Source: Triglochin maritima (Eukaryota > Streptophyta > Magnoliopsida > Alismatales > Juncaginaceae). From it: a DNA stretch of 64,000 nucleotides. The stretch is taken from NCBI GenBank assembly GCA_963682175.1, contig OY821772.1, forward strand, positions 50,118,925 to 50,182,924, given 5' to 3'. Made by a program: the position numbers and the translations under genes. Shown piece after piece: positions 1 through 10,941 of the stretch. The first letter of the stretch is position 1; the number at the start of each line of letters is the position of its first letter. The notes under the pieces were generated by a model. It searched no databases, was not told the DNA's origin, and saw only the letters and a program-made list of their open reading frames with translations.

Positions 1-83
1 CGGACGAGCAAAAGACGTAAACCTGACAGACGTAAAGGGTAACCGGACAGGCACATAACGTAAAACGGACAAAGCCGGACAAA
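1..83 (-). repeat. 22-bp-period array, left copy (TGTCCGG on minus strand)
   Basis: On the plus strand CCGGACA-like cores recur at 22, 43, 65 and 75, with a further CGGAC at 1, giving steps of 22, 21, 22 and 10. The array lies in what reads as the second intron of the FAR1-like gene. It is the reverse complement of the motif at 1259-1364, so the two arrays mirror each other around the gene. Confidence 0.6.
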
Positions 84-96
84 ATAAAACACGTAC

Positions 97-1049
97 CGTT
101 CATGCACGTCAACCATGTTTGGAACAACCAAATGTAATTTTGTGTCGTCTTGGAAGAGAGGAGTGCGCAACCGAGTAGGACGGACTGGTAGTGGTGATTT
201 ACCCCCACAAATGGGGCAAAAGGCATGTCATACTTGTTTGCTATGTATGTTGTGTTGAAACATATTGCATCTCCAAAGTAAGAGTAAGCAGCTCGAGAAC
301 GACTGTCGGCCCAGAACACATTTCGTAATCTGCCTTCGTCGTCCATATCCATTACGTAAAAGAAGCGGGAATCATTCTTCTGCATCCTGATGAAATAATC
401 TTGGATAGCTTGCGCATCTTCTGGTCCCATTTTGAGGTTTCTAACCTCGTTCACAACATTCCTGCGAAACATAATTTTTATGACAAAGCTAAATGCGTAA
501 CTTCAACCAGGTTAAGTGGAGAATAAATAACCTTAGGTCCCGCTCGTTGAAAGACAATTTATCGTGACCTCCAGCTTCGACCACAAAAGATTGCATGGTC
601 TTGGCGGCAGATATACCGGCAGCATCATTGCACGAAATGCGTGCTCTGGCGGACTCCGGGATGGATCGTTTTTGTCGGAGGAAGCGCATCTGGTCTTCCG
701 ACAGCATGGGGTGATTATGTTCGAGATCTACGTAGTTAATTACGTAGCCTCTGGATGGATTACCGGAGACCCTAATCCGAGCAGTGCATTCGACCCTACC
801 GGATAACCTATGTTTCGGTCTACCTTCACCTTGGTTTCCGGGAGCATTACCCTCCTTTGAGCAAGTAAGAGTGGCCCGTATTACAACACCATGATCGTAA
901 TGAGATTGCCTTATCTTCACACCAAAACAACAGGAATCGACGTATGAAACGTAAAATGTTTTGGCTTCTTCGAAGGAAGGAAAATTCATCATCACTTGAG
1001 GGACGTTGGAGGCATGAGCCGGCTGTGAGGACACATTTACGAGTGCCAT
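97..1049 (-). CDS. FAR1-RELATED SEQUENCE-like protein, N-terminal part (gene continues out of window)
   Basis: The family consists of MULE-transposase-derived, nuclear DNA-binding proteins (FAR1/FHY3 group). Exon 1 is 532-1049, with the ATG at 1049; exon 2 is 97-461; the 70-nt intron 462-531 has GT/AG ends. Residues about 20-125 form the FAR1 DNA-binding region, with spaced Cys and a C-terminal HNH-like 'LEHNHPM' motif. Exon 2 enters the transposase core ('TTYIANKYDMPFAPFVGVNH'). A strong donor (GTACGT, 96-91) ends exon 2, so the rest lies beyond position 1. Seen directly: the position normally holding the first catalytic Asp (F-D-TTY) is Asn (F-N-TTY). That suggests a domesticated or dead transposase, though this is inference. 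An upstream in-frame stretch to 1118 lacks an ATG. Mirrored 22-bp repeat arrays flank the gene, so it may ride on a mobile element. Confidence 0.8.
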
Positions 1050-1258
1050 TACAGTACAACAAAAATGGAGGAAGGAGAGAAGAAGGAATGGTTCGTAGGA
1101 TCGGAATAACCAAGACACTCATATTTGTATCTCCGTGAAGCGCCAATGAATAAGAAAGAAGACAGAGGACGTGCTTATTTGAAAAGCATTAAATGCGATG
1201 GTGGACGCATCGGGAAAATAAAACAACAGCAAAAAAATTCAGCAGTAAGTAGTACGTC

Positions 1259-1370
1259 TGTCCGGAATAAGTGTTCCAACTGTCCGGCATAAATAGTAAC
1301 TGTGTCCGGAATAAGTTATGCGCTTGTCCAGAAACTAAAGAAAATGACTGATGTGTGTGTCCGGAAAAAA
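1259..1370 (+). repeat. 22-bp-period array, right copy (TGTCCGG on plus strand)
   Basis: TGTCCGG (one copy TGTCCAG) starts at 1259, 1281, 1303, 1325 and 1358. The first three steps are exactly 22 nt and the last is 33. It lies about 210-320 bp upstream of the FAR1-like ATG, in inverted orientation relative to the array at 1-83. Subterminal arrays of this kind are typical of DNA transposons, but no terminal inverted repeat was found. Confidence 0.6.
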
Positions 1371-2031
1371 ATGAATTTATTAATAAAGAGAAGGGAAAAA
1401 AATAGGAGGACGGATGTTGAGTAACTAGTTTTCAGTCTGTGTAGGAGCGGCAAAATGAAGTGAGTGATTTGAGACGCATTAATGAGGGATGGAGAAATTT
1501 GTACGAAACGAGGAATAAACTAAACAAAGAAAGGAAAATTGTTTCTGGGGAGAGTGCGCACTCAGCCGCGTCTGCTGACTGGGTTGCCCACATTAGCCAG
1601 TGTGCTGACTGGGTTAGCAGCATCCGTGACACGAGCGTTCAACAAACATTTCCCATCTATATATGATTGTTCAAAGTAAGCAGAGTTTGTGTTTGATCAC
1701 GTCGGTGTGGTTTTTGTCTCTCTTCCCTCCATTGATGTTTTTGCCCCAGCTACTGAACATTCGAGGGAGTATCTCATAGTTCAAAAGTAATATGGAACAG
1801 TAGCAGCTCTCCTTTTTGTCTGGGGGTCATTAATTGCTAATCTGGAGCATTCTGAATATTTGAAGGAAGAGTTTAGTATCGTTCTGATTTTCTGAAACTA
1901 ATGTAAATATCCTGGAACTTCTTGTTAAGATCGGTGGTCCTTCTTAAGATGTCAATGTCTGGTTCATTGGTTTGGATATCCATCTGAATGCTGGTTCTCG
2001 TTTACTCGTGGTAATTGTTTGTGAAAAAAAA
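1371..2031. other. No recognisable feature
   Basis: AT-rich sequence without a coding pattern, splice-bounded exon or clear repeat. Short open frames near 1430-1670 on both strands overlap each other and resemble nothing I know. Confidence 0.4.
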
Positions 2032-2305
2032 GGTTAATTATAGTTTGACATTCTGAATTATGTTTTGATATCACTTTACGTTTCTAAACTTTAAATTTAA
2101 CAGTTACCTCTCCTGAAATTTCATTTTGTAACACTTTGTCCTTCTTAACTTCAAAATTTCATTATTTAACACACATTCGACGTTTTTTCCTATTTTTTTA
2201 TTGTATCCCTAATACACTTCTAAACCTATATTTACGTGAAAATTTGGATCGAAACGGTGATCGAATATGATTGGAATTTGAGTCAGATTGACAGTCAAGT
2301 CCATT
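2032..2305. mobile_element. MITE-like repeat, family shared with 46642-46956
   Basis: It begins with GGTTAATTATAGTTTGAC and runs through a segment closely matching the element at 46642-46956, including the stretch around 'TTTTGTAACACTTTGTCC' and the 'TTTACGTGAAA' block. The right end is degraded and no target duplication is evident. No coding capacity. Confidence 0.55.
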
Positions 2306-2550
2306 AACAAATGTGTAAAGTTGATACAAGTAAGTACATGTATTGTACTTATATATTCCTTGTGTGATTACTATTTTCATCTTCATCACGCAACAACTAG
2401 AAATGAACTTGCAAGTCTATTAATGGCATTTATACGCCTATTAATTGGACTTCTCCTTTGAAAGTATTTATGGCTAAAATGCCGTTGAATTTTATGGGCT
2501 TAATGGACCTTTGAGGCACTCTTAAGTCTAAAACATGCAATGTAGAGGGA

Positions 2551-2716
2551 TGGTTCTAGTATCTAGAGTATAAATAGCAGTGTTCGGGTCACCCTGGGTG
2601 TCATGTTCCCTCTCTCTGCTATGTTTGGGCTACCCTCGGTGTCAGTTCTAGCGGGATTGTTCTAGTATTTAGAGCATAAATAGCAATGTTCGGGTTACTC
2701 TAGGTGTCAATTCATC
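2551..2716 (+). repeat. Diverged tandem duplication, period about 108 bp
   Basis: The segment starting TTCTAGTATCTAGAGTATAA at 2553 recurs at 2660 with substitutions, including the following 'TTCGGGT...GGTGTCA' block. A further GGTGTCA copy occurs around 2638. Function unknown. Confidence 0.6.
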
Positions 2717-2724
2717 CAACTCAC

Positions 2725-3022
2725 AAAAAAAAATCTTAACCACGCACGGGCTACCCCAAGACCCTACATTCTCTTCTATCCACGTTATTTGGATATCAAT
2801 CTTGGGTAAAATATAAAAGAAATAAATAACATATTTTCAGGAGATAAAAAATGAAAAAACATTTTAAAACGAATTTATATATTTTTTTAACAAATAACAA
2901 AATAAAATAAAATTCGGACCAATTAGGATGACACGTCCCCCCAAGGGCGCCCCGGGTGGCCTCCCGACCCGTTAACAAGGGAAGGTCGGGCGCCCAAGTG
3001 ACCACCTCCGTTAACTATGACC
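2725..3022. mobile_element. Degraded PIF/Harbinger-type MITE (same family as 30493-30973)
   Basis: The right end reads CCGTTAACTATGACC followed by TTA, matching the TIR family found at 9892, 16284, 17581, 30493 and 41065. The interior shares the 'ACCCTACATTCTCT...' block, an A/T-rich centre, and a GC-rich block with CCCGGG and GGGCGCCC. The left terminus is not clear. Confidence 0.5.
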
Positions 3023-3025
3023 TTA

Positions 3026-3643
3026 AAAAGGAAAATGTCTAGCTAGATAACTGTATGCTTCTATTTTACAAATAAACAATACGAGCCACATTTAACAATG
3101 TGAAAGAGAAACTAAGCACCAGATTAATATGGTGATTCTCTCGTATACTCTATCATCGACCACATCAATAAATTAATCAACTAACGTAAAAGTGTATTAT
3201 ATGGACGTACACTCCTATAAATACAAAGATAAGTTTATTAATGACAAAGTCGTGTCATATTTGATGCGAGGTGCTGCACGACGCGTTTTGTTGACCTTGA
3301 ATATGTTTGAATGATTTTTTTCTTAAGAATTTTTTGTTACGTTATTTCTAAAGTTAATTATATCGTAATGATTGCATTTACAAATTCTTACTGAAATCTA
3401 TGCAACAAATGATATTGATATTAGTTATATAGATTTTCATGGTTTTTCTTTAAACATTAAACTTATAATATAACTTTCACGTCCGAAGCACGTTCCACTA
3501 CCCTAGTATATTCATGTAATGACTCCACAGTGAGACCGTGAGAGTATAAGTTTGACTAATGGTTCAGTCAAGTATATATCTTTTACTCAATTGAAAGTTT
3601 TAGAGCCTATTCTTGAGAGCTTAAAATTTGCGTTATGGTATCT
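3026..3643. other. No recognisable feature
   Basis: AT-rich intergenic sequence. I see no coding frame, RNA gene or clear repeat. Confidence 0.4.
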
Positions 3644-4178
3644 AAGGGGGTGTTAGTAGCGTGAAAATGACGGAAATTGATTTTCGGAGTCAACCGGAGA
3701 GTAGAATCTAGTGGAAAATAATTTCCCTTTAACTGAATTCTATTATTTGAACATGTGTCGGAAAGTGATTTGGGAAATGAGAAATTCTGTTGTTTGCTCA
3801 TTCTTCTTATGTCCACTACGACGGGTTGGTCGGGAGAAAAATCAAACACAATGTAAGAATTCCAACAGTTTGGATAAGGGAAATGGACAACCGAACTAGT
3901 TTCGGTCGACCAAAATGCGACGTCTAGTGATTTCTCAGAGCGAACGTAAACGGAAGACCGAACTAAAATCGGTCGTCCGAATGGGTCATTCCAGTTACGA
4001 ATTCGGTGGACCGAAATATGTTCGGTCGTCCCATACGATCATTTCGGTGGACCGAATGGTTGACGGTCCACTGAAAAAATTCAGTTTCCGTGGCTTTGTG
4101 ACTTCAAAGTGACGGAAAACTCAAAGAAATTTTTATAGATACCACGGAATTCATCCCTCCGTGCACAAACAACCCCTT
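3644..4178. mobile_element. Probable MITE rich in CGGTC-G/W-ACCG-like palindromes
   Basis: The left end AAGGGGGTGTTAGT and the reverse complement of the right end AAAAGGGGTTGTTTGT look like diverged terminal inverted repeats. Between about 3885 and 4070 there are at least six near-palindromes of the form TTCGGTSGWCCGAA, for example around 3901, 3970, 4012, 4019 and 4045. No target duplication was found, so the boundaries are tentative. Confidence 0.4.
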
Positions 4179-4217
4179 TTTCCGAAGTCAACCGGATTCC
4201 CTCGAAATCCGACTGCA

Positions 4218-4232
4218 CCCCCCCCCCCCCCC
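4218..4232 (+). repeat. Homopolymer of 15 C
   Basis: Fifteen consecutive C lie immediately next to the left target-site copy of the hAT MITE at 4236. Length variation or miscounting is expected in such a run. Confidence 0.8.
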
Positions 4233-4235
4233 AAG

Positions 4236-4716
4236 TAGGGGTGCAACTCGGATAATTTAACTCGGATACCTGCTATATCCGAATTCAAATCCGAATACCA
4301 TATTCCATTACCAAATTCGAATTCGAATCCGAATTCAGTAGAACTATCCGAATCCGAAACTTCAAAATTTTCGAATACTAATTGGTATTCGGATATTATC
4401 CGAAATCGAATAGATATATATATATATTATAATTAATTTTCGAATCAAAATTTTCGAATACTAAATTTTCGTATTAAAATTTTCGAATACTAAATTTTCG
4501 AATACTAATTTGTGTATTTGACTATGTATTCGAATAATTCGGATAATTCGGATAATTCGAATTTTAAATAGCTTGTATCCGAATTCTAATTGGTAATTTT
4601 TTTTAAACCATATTCGTATCCGAAATTAAATTGGTAACATTGAACTTACCAAATACCAACTAAATAGAAATTTTCGAATCGGATACTCGGATACTTGGTA
4701 ACCATTTGCACCCCTA
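4236..4716. mobile_element. hAT-type MITE, 481 bp
   Basis: The ends are TAGGGGTGCAA and its inverted form TTGCACCCCTA. The flanks 4228-4235 (CCCCCAAG) and 4717-4724 (CCCCTAAG) match at 7 of 8 positions, as an hAT target duplication should. The interior is built from TCGAATWC/GGATAATTCG-like short repeats with no coding capacity. Confidence 0.7.
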
Positions 4717-4768
4717 CCCCTAAGGTCCAAGTATTTTCATAGTAGTGAGGTCCAACTATTCTGGTGGT

Positions 4769-6420
4769 CAGGGGCGGACTCACGCCTAGAGCAGCTGCCC
4801 CCACCCAGATTTGAGAGGGAAAAAATCCCAATTTTTTTTACATCCCATTGTCCCATTCCTCCACCTCCCATCCGACTCCTCCTCCCCCTCCTAACCCTAA
4901 ATCTTTTCTCTAATCTCCTCCTCAACTCCCTCCTCCATGCGGCCCCCAAATCCTCCCGTCAACCCCGATTTCTTCTCCGGTGAGTCTAATTGACTCCTCC
5001 TGGAGGTTTATACGTTCATTTTAGGGAGTGTTTTGGTGTAAAAATTCAATCTTGGGAGTTTTTTACTTGGGGTTTTGGTGGATTTGGGGTTGTTGGGGGT
5101 TTGGTGGTGTTTGGGGTTAGGGGATTTGATTTGAAAATGTGATTTTTGGAGTTGGGTTGTTGTTACTTTGGGTTGTATGTGTTGATTGGTTTATGAATTT
5201 AGTTGATGGTCAGTGGATTTGCTGTAAAAATGTGTTTTTTAGAGTTGGATTGTTGTTATTTTGGATTGCATGTGTCGATTGGTTTGTGGGATTTAGTTGC
5301 TGATCAGTGAATTTGCTTTAGAAATGTGATTTTTATACTTAGGTTGTTATTTAATTTTAGTAAGTATTGATTGGTTCATGATTTTAGTTGTTGATTCGTT
5401 GATTACTATAAAAATGCGATTTTTTATAGTTGGGTTGTTCTTATTTTGGTCTAGTAAGGTTGATCGGTTCATGATTTTAGTTAGTTGACTTTTAGTGTTG
5501 GGTCGCTGTTATTTATTTTGGCAAGTCCTGCTTAGTTTGTAAATTTAGGTGTTGATCAGTGTTTTTGGTTTAGAAATGTGATTTTTAGACTTGGGTTGTT
5601 ATTTTAGTTTGGTTAGTGTTGATTGGTTCCTGATTTTAATTGTTGTTAGTGCTTTTTGGTTTTGAAAATGTGAGTTCTAGACTTGGGTTGTGATTAATTT
5701 AGTTTGACAATTGTTGATTGGTTTGTGATTGCTGGGTAGTGGATTGCTCTAAAAATGTGACTTTCACGCTCGTGTCAAGGTTAGTTAAGTCTGATGAGTA
5801 TTAATTAATTCATGATTTGAGTTGTTAGTGGATTTGCTTGAAAAATATGATATTTAGACTTGGGTTGAGGTTGTTTTTGGTGCATAAATGTAGTTTATGA
5901 ATTTAGTTACTACTTACTGGTTAGCTCCAAAATTGTGAATTTTGTAAACTTGGGGTGTGGTTATTTTAGATTCATAAATATTGATCTGTTCTTTGTCTTA
6001 GACTCGTAGTGGTAATATCATTCTTAGAATTAAGTGATGGTATTTTAGATTGCTAATTGCCGATTGGTTAAATTTTTATGATTGGTTATTACCGATTCAT
6101 GCTTTCAAGACATGAAATCTAGAAGAATGATTTGTAATGACTTTTGTTTGTGTTTTTTATGTTAAATTATTTAGTTAATTAGTTGTTTAACTGATGTGTC
6201 GTGTTTATAGTTGTAAAAAAATCTTTTGGATGTTTGAATTTTAATGCATCATGGTTTGGAAAATTGTTAAAAATAGAAAGGATATTTTCAAATTTTTATT
6301 TTGTAATTTATTTATTTATTTAAAGTATCATCTTAAAATTGTAGGTTTTCAAAAAAAAATTGACCGAAAATGGTTTGCCTTATGCTAAGAAAAAAAGATT
6401 TTTTTTCCTGATCCGCCCTT
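4769..6420. mobile_element. Non-autonomous hAT element, 1.65 kb
   Basis: The left end is CAGGGGCGGAC and the right end is GATCCGCCCTT, an imperfect inverted pair of the kind seen in plant hAT elements. The flanks 4761-4768 (CTGGTGGT) and 6421-6428 (CTCGTAGT) agree at 6 of 8. Near the left end is a CCT-rich, 5'UTR-like stretch ending in a strong GTGAGT donor at 4980. The rest is T-rich and intron-like and contains a decayed tandem repeat. I see no transposase. Confidence 0.55.
5125..5990 (+). repeat. Decayed tandem repeat, period about 90-110 bp
   Basis: A unit reading roughly 'AAAATGTGATTTTTAGA-CTTGGGTTGTTATTTT...GTTGATTGGTT' followed by 'ATGATTTTAGTTGTTGATCAGTG' recurs eight or nine times between 5125 and 5990 with many substitutions and indels. 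It sits in the intron-like interior of the hAT element at 4769-6420. Confidence 0.65.
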
Positions 6421-6923
6421 CTCGTAGTTACGAGAAGGTCGGCATTCGAAAAAATGGGTTGCCTTATAATAAGCCTGTATTGACCTATGTTTTATTTTCT
6501 TTTCCCGAATGGACCACTGTGGCACTGTCATTTGTCAATATAGTTGACTGAAATAGTGAAATTACAGGGATAACTAACACACGGTATTAAGTGTACAAAG
6601 CATTTTATTACTCCTAACATGTCCCAACATCTTGATCTTGGTACATGTAAGAAAAGGTCATCGTTCATTCTCGGAAGCAATTGATGTCGACTTCGTGAAT
6701 ATATATATAATCATCCGTGAAAATATATTGGTGCATGGTTTTATTTGGTCCTCTCTGCGCAGCGGTTTTGTTCCATTTATGTCTTCTCATCTTGGACGAG
6801 TCATGAATGGACATGCGAATTCCTTTTTCTTACTAAATACGTGGTTCCCATCTAGCCCACAAGTTCATAGAACTAAACAGTCCATCCCTGGGACCGAAGC
6901 TTCGATTTATATGAGAAATTTAG

Positions 6924-7127
6924 GCAGGGGTGAGCTTCGATGCAGGATCGGACCGAAGGTCAGACCAAATAAATTCGGGTCAGTTCGGTTCGGTCCAAAA
7001 CCCGAATTTTACTCACAAAATCTCAGTTCGGTCCGGGACCGAACCAAATACCGAAGTTTTGGTATCCCAAAGACCGGACCGAAAAAAATCGGTCTGGTTC
7101 GGTCCGGATCGAACTTTGCTCTCCCCT
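6924..7127. mobile_element. hAT-type MITE, 204 bp, perfect TSD
   Basis: The element starts GCAGGGGTGAGC and ends GCTCTCCCCT. It is bounded by perfect 8-bp duplications AAATTTAG at 6916-6923 and 7128-7135. The interior is rich in TTCGGTCCGGACC-like palindromes. Open frames crossing it are not genes. Confidence 0.85.
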
Positions 7128-7135
7128 AAATTTAG

Positions 7136-8638
7136 GGCAAGCCTAAATGACTTAAGAATGCCGAAATTACCTTAATAAAAACTAATCGCGTCTGGATTTT
7201 GGCCAACCATCGGGGAACGATCAACCATTCTTCAAGTTCCAGTGAATCACCAAACAACCATTGTTCACTTGGTTTCGGTCAACCGTAGGCCAGACGGTGG
7301 ATCAAATCAGGCCTATTATACAGAGAGGTTGGCCGTTCATTCTTAAGAATCAAGTAACTTCTAGGAAGACTCTGTTGGCTGGTATCAGTGAACCGAATGA
7401 GGTTCGATCATCTGTTTCTGGGAGTACAATAAATTCCGGGTCTAACTCTGATAGATGTTTTTCGGACGACCGATCGTGATGTTGTTCATCAAGGCAAACT
7501 TTTAACAACTTTTATTGAAGTGTAAGTAACCGATTCAAAACCAATTGGTGATGAATGGAGATACCTTCAAACTTATAACCCACGAGAAAGTCCCCAAATT
7601 CTCCAATGTGGGGTTATTCTCGAAATTTCTCTGCACGCGTGATCGAGATGTGTCAAGTCGGTTGTTTGACCTTTTCGACTTTGATACAATATTGAAGTGT
7701 GTGTATCTAACTCAAAACCAATCACTGGTGATATAATTTAAGAGAAAGTCCCCAGATTTTTCAACGGGGGACTCTAACAGCTTTATACCTCCAGTCATCA
7801 GTAAAGGATCGCAAACTAATAGTAAGATGTCCCACAAATATCTTACGGTGACATTTACATTAATGGTTAAGATCTTGCGAAGTTGAACTTTCAAAAAGAT
7901 TTTCTAAGCGCATTTGACAGTGTAAGAGCAATTTGTCGAATACCAAACAACACAAACATTTATTTCGAGTACTTAATGCCTGATATCTGTTTTAAAAACA
8001 AATCAACTATGAAAGCAACTTCATACTTGTGTAAGGCGAAAAAACACATGCAGATCCGGAGTTTTGATTGTTCAAAGATTCAAATAATTAAGAGCATAAA
8101 GTTGAGCCGAAAAGGTAGAATATAGGCTTAAACTACTAATTTTCCGGCCTTTGGTAAGAAAATACAAAGATGACAATGAAATCCGAATGGAATGCATAAA
8201 TTTCGCTAGAAACACAATTTCATTTTAGAGTTCTTACTACCTCTAGTCTTTATTTGAATGTCGGAATCTTTTTTTAATTGCTACACAATTTCAAAGTGGG
8301 CTGCTAAAATATAAATTTTAATTGCTTATATGTCATTCGGATTTTTTTTTGTTTTCTCAGTCATTTTTAAATTATTTTAATTTTCATTAAAAAAATTAAT
8401 ATGGGCCAAAAGAACCCACCACTAGATGCCTCTCTTCATTTTTTATTAGAATATTTTTAGAGTTTTCGGTATGACTTATAAAATAAGTTATAAATGACGG
8501 ACGGAAGCAGTTAGCAAAAGATAATAAATTGTGAACACGTATTTACATGGAGAAAACGACAAAGGACAAAAATGTAGGATGACCTCGTTCCGTAACGACA
8601 TTACCTGATTACCATACCATAAATGATAAAAAAATAGG
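7136..8638. other. Intergenic, with a diverged direct duplication at about 7505-7780
   Basis: Two related segments, about 7505-7625 and 7685-7780, share 'ATTGAAGTGT', 'TCAAAACCAAT', 'TGGTGAT' and 'GAGAAAGTCCCCA' in the same order. Isolated CGGTCAACCG- and CGACCGATCG-like motifs occur at 7275 and 7468. No convincing coding region. Confidence 0.45.
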
Positions 8639-9787
8639 GATATTTATAGTGGTGCACTCGAAAAACATCGAAATTACAGAAATACACTTGAAAATTTTGA
8701 ATTTACAATGGTGCATTCGAAAAACTTATGAAATTACAAGGGTACACATGTAACTGACGTTGTTAGTTTCGTCCAGTTTAAGGTTTTATGGACGTTTGAT
8801 TACACCATTAATTATCCTTTAATTAAATGGATATTTACAGTGGTGCACTCGGAAACATTGATATTACGGAAATACACCCCAAAAATTTGAATTTACAGTG
8901 GTGTACTCATAAAACTTATGAAATTACAATGATGCACTCGTAATTGACGTTGCTAGCATCTGTTCATTTTAAGTTTGATGGACGTTTGATGACACCCTTT
9001 AATTAAACTCGACCCGCTTAATTACCCCAAATCCTACTTCCATCCACATCTCATTTACATCGTGCCAAACCCCAACCTCCCACTTTCAACGCTCCTAAAT
9101 CCCTCATTCACCTCCCACTCGAAAATGAGACGTGTACCTATCGAAAATTGAGTCAAATTGCACTCAATCTTCAACCAAAACAAAATTTAAGAATTTAGTC
9201 CAAATTGCAGTCATGAATGAGTAGTAAAATTTAAGAAAAATTCAAAGATAATGTAGGTCAAAGTGCAGCGAAGATTAAACCCTAAAATGCATCCACAATT
9301 GAGCCAAATTGAAATCAATCTTCAACCAAAAACAACTTAAGAATTTAACCCAAATTGCAGCCAAGAATGAGTAATTAAACGATGGAATTGGATTTGGGGT
9401 AATTAAACGAGTCAAGTTTAATTAAAGGGAATAATTGAACGTCTATCGAACTTAAATTGGACGGAGGCTAGCGACGTCAGTTACGAGTGCATCATTGTAA
9501 TATCATAAGTTTTACGAGTGCACCACTGTAAATTCAAGTTTTTGGGGTATATTTCTGTAATTTTGATGTTTTCCAAGTGCACCACTGTAATATCCCTTTA
9601 CTTAAAGGGTAATTAAATGGTGTAATCAAACGTACGCCAAATTTAAATTGGACAGAGGTTAACACGTCAGTTACAGATGCATCATTGTAATTTCACAAGT
9701 TTTTCGAGTGTACCACTGTAAATTCAAATTTTTTGGGTGTATTTCCGTAATTTCGATGTTTTTCAAGTGTACCATTGTAAACATATC
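8639..9787. mobile_element. Foldback (long-TIR) element, 1.15 kb
   Basis: The left arm (8639-9030) and right arm (about 9385-9787) are inverted copies. Each arm is itself a tandem pair of about 185-bp units containing 'GTGGTGCACTCG', 'GAAATTACAG' and 'TGGACGTTTGAT'. The loop 9030-9385 has an internal direct duplication of about 150 bp ('TCAATCTTCAACCAAAA' near 9165 and 9316). Flanking A-rich 9-mers (AAAAAATAG / AAAAAATAA) could be the target duplication, which would fit a MULE-derived foldback. No coding capacity. Confidence 0.7.
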
Positions 9788-9891
9788 TAAAAAATAAGAC
9801 AATAGAATAATATTATTTTTATATCAAAGCTAAAAATAAGTGTCATGCAAACAAAAAAATCCAAAAGCATATGTCTAATTTACGACCTTTA

Positions 9892-10342
9892 GACCATCCT
9901 TAGTCGTTACTGTTTGCTCGGGCGATATTGTACATCTCCTGGCCACGTAGGCGAAAGAGCACAATTTCCACCAGCCCGGGCGGGTGGAAAATCTGGGTGG
10001 ATGGGGGGCACTCCCCCCATTGGTTTTTTGTTTGTTTTGAGTTTTTGTTTTTGAAAATGTTTTAAAAAATATTTAAAATCGTTTTATAATTTTTTTATAT
10101 GAAAATATGTTTTTTATTTGTTTATATTTTCTAGAATTTTTTGACATTTTTGTGTGTTTTGTATAGAATTGATCCCGAAATGACGTGCATGAGAGAGAAA
10201 GTAGGACGTTTGAGTTGTTTCTGTGTGTGATTAAGAAAATTTTAGGGGGTTTGTTTGAGGTGACGTGACGGAGAAAGAAACTGACATGATTGAGAGAGAA
10301 AATCAGACGCCCGGAAGATGACCGGCGCCATTAATGGTGTTC
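9892..10342. mobile_element. PIF/Harbinger-type MITE, reverse orientation relative to 30493
   Basis: The ends are GACCATCCTTAGTCG and CCATTAATGGTGTTC. They are flanked by TTA at 9889-9891 and TTA at 10343-10345. The interior is the reverse complement of the family core: GC-rich CCCGGGCGGGTGG block, T-rich centre, 'GATCCCGAAATGACGTG' block. Confidence 0.7.
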
Positions 10343-10345
10343 TTA

Positions 10346-10941
10346 GCATCGCAAAGGAATAGTTAGATAGATAACAAGTAATATTTGTTTGCCGATCCAT
10401 TCACAATGGAAAACTGTTCTTTCCTTTATCTTTTCAAGTTTTTACTCAGAAATGAAAATGTTCATTTAGTTTCTTGTAGACAGAAAATCTTTATTTTGTT
10501 TTAATTATCTCAACCTCGTGCATCCAAAATCACATCATTACTACCTGATGACCTGAACTCTATTAAATTCCTTCAGTTTCTCCCAGCCAAGTGGCGATGA
10601 TTTTCCGCAAACTGGGGTCTCTCACATAATTATGCAGTAGTACTAGTACGCCACCGACCACAAACCTTTAATACGTTCCATTGACTATAACATTATCCGG
10701 CACCTGTGACCTTCTTGAATGTTTACTGACACTCCGATATGACCCGAAAAAGAAAAGAGGAAAAAAAAACTCGTTAATATATACTTAAGAAAGATTTGCA
10801 GGGTAAATTATTATGCCTCGGTGTCTTAAAATGTAACAAACCAAATATGAGAAGGTTAATAATACAAGACAGAATACACGTAGATACATACAACGTCACG
10901 ACACATTTGAGTTCCATACTGGTAATGCAAGTAATGTCTAA
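10346..10941. other. 3' flank of the BODYGUARD-like gene, nothing else seen
   Basis: This lies downstream of the minus-strand stop at 10942. It is AT-rich with no recognisable gene; open frames on the plus strand from 10796 are antisense to the last exon. Confidence 0.4.

Noticed and set aside
6632..7129. 165-codon open frame
   Set aside because: It runs through a hAT MITE with an exact target duplication and has no family motif.
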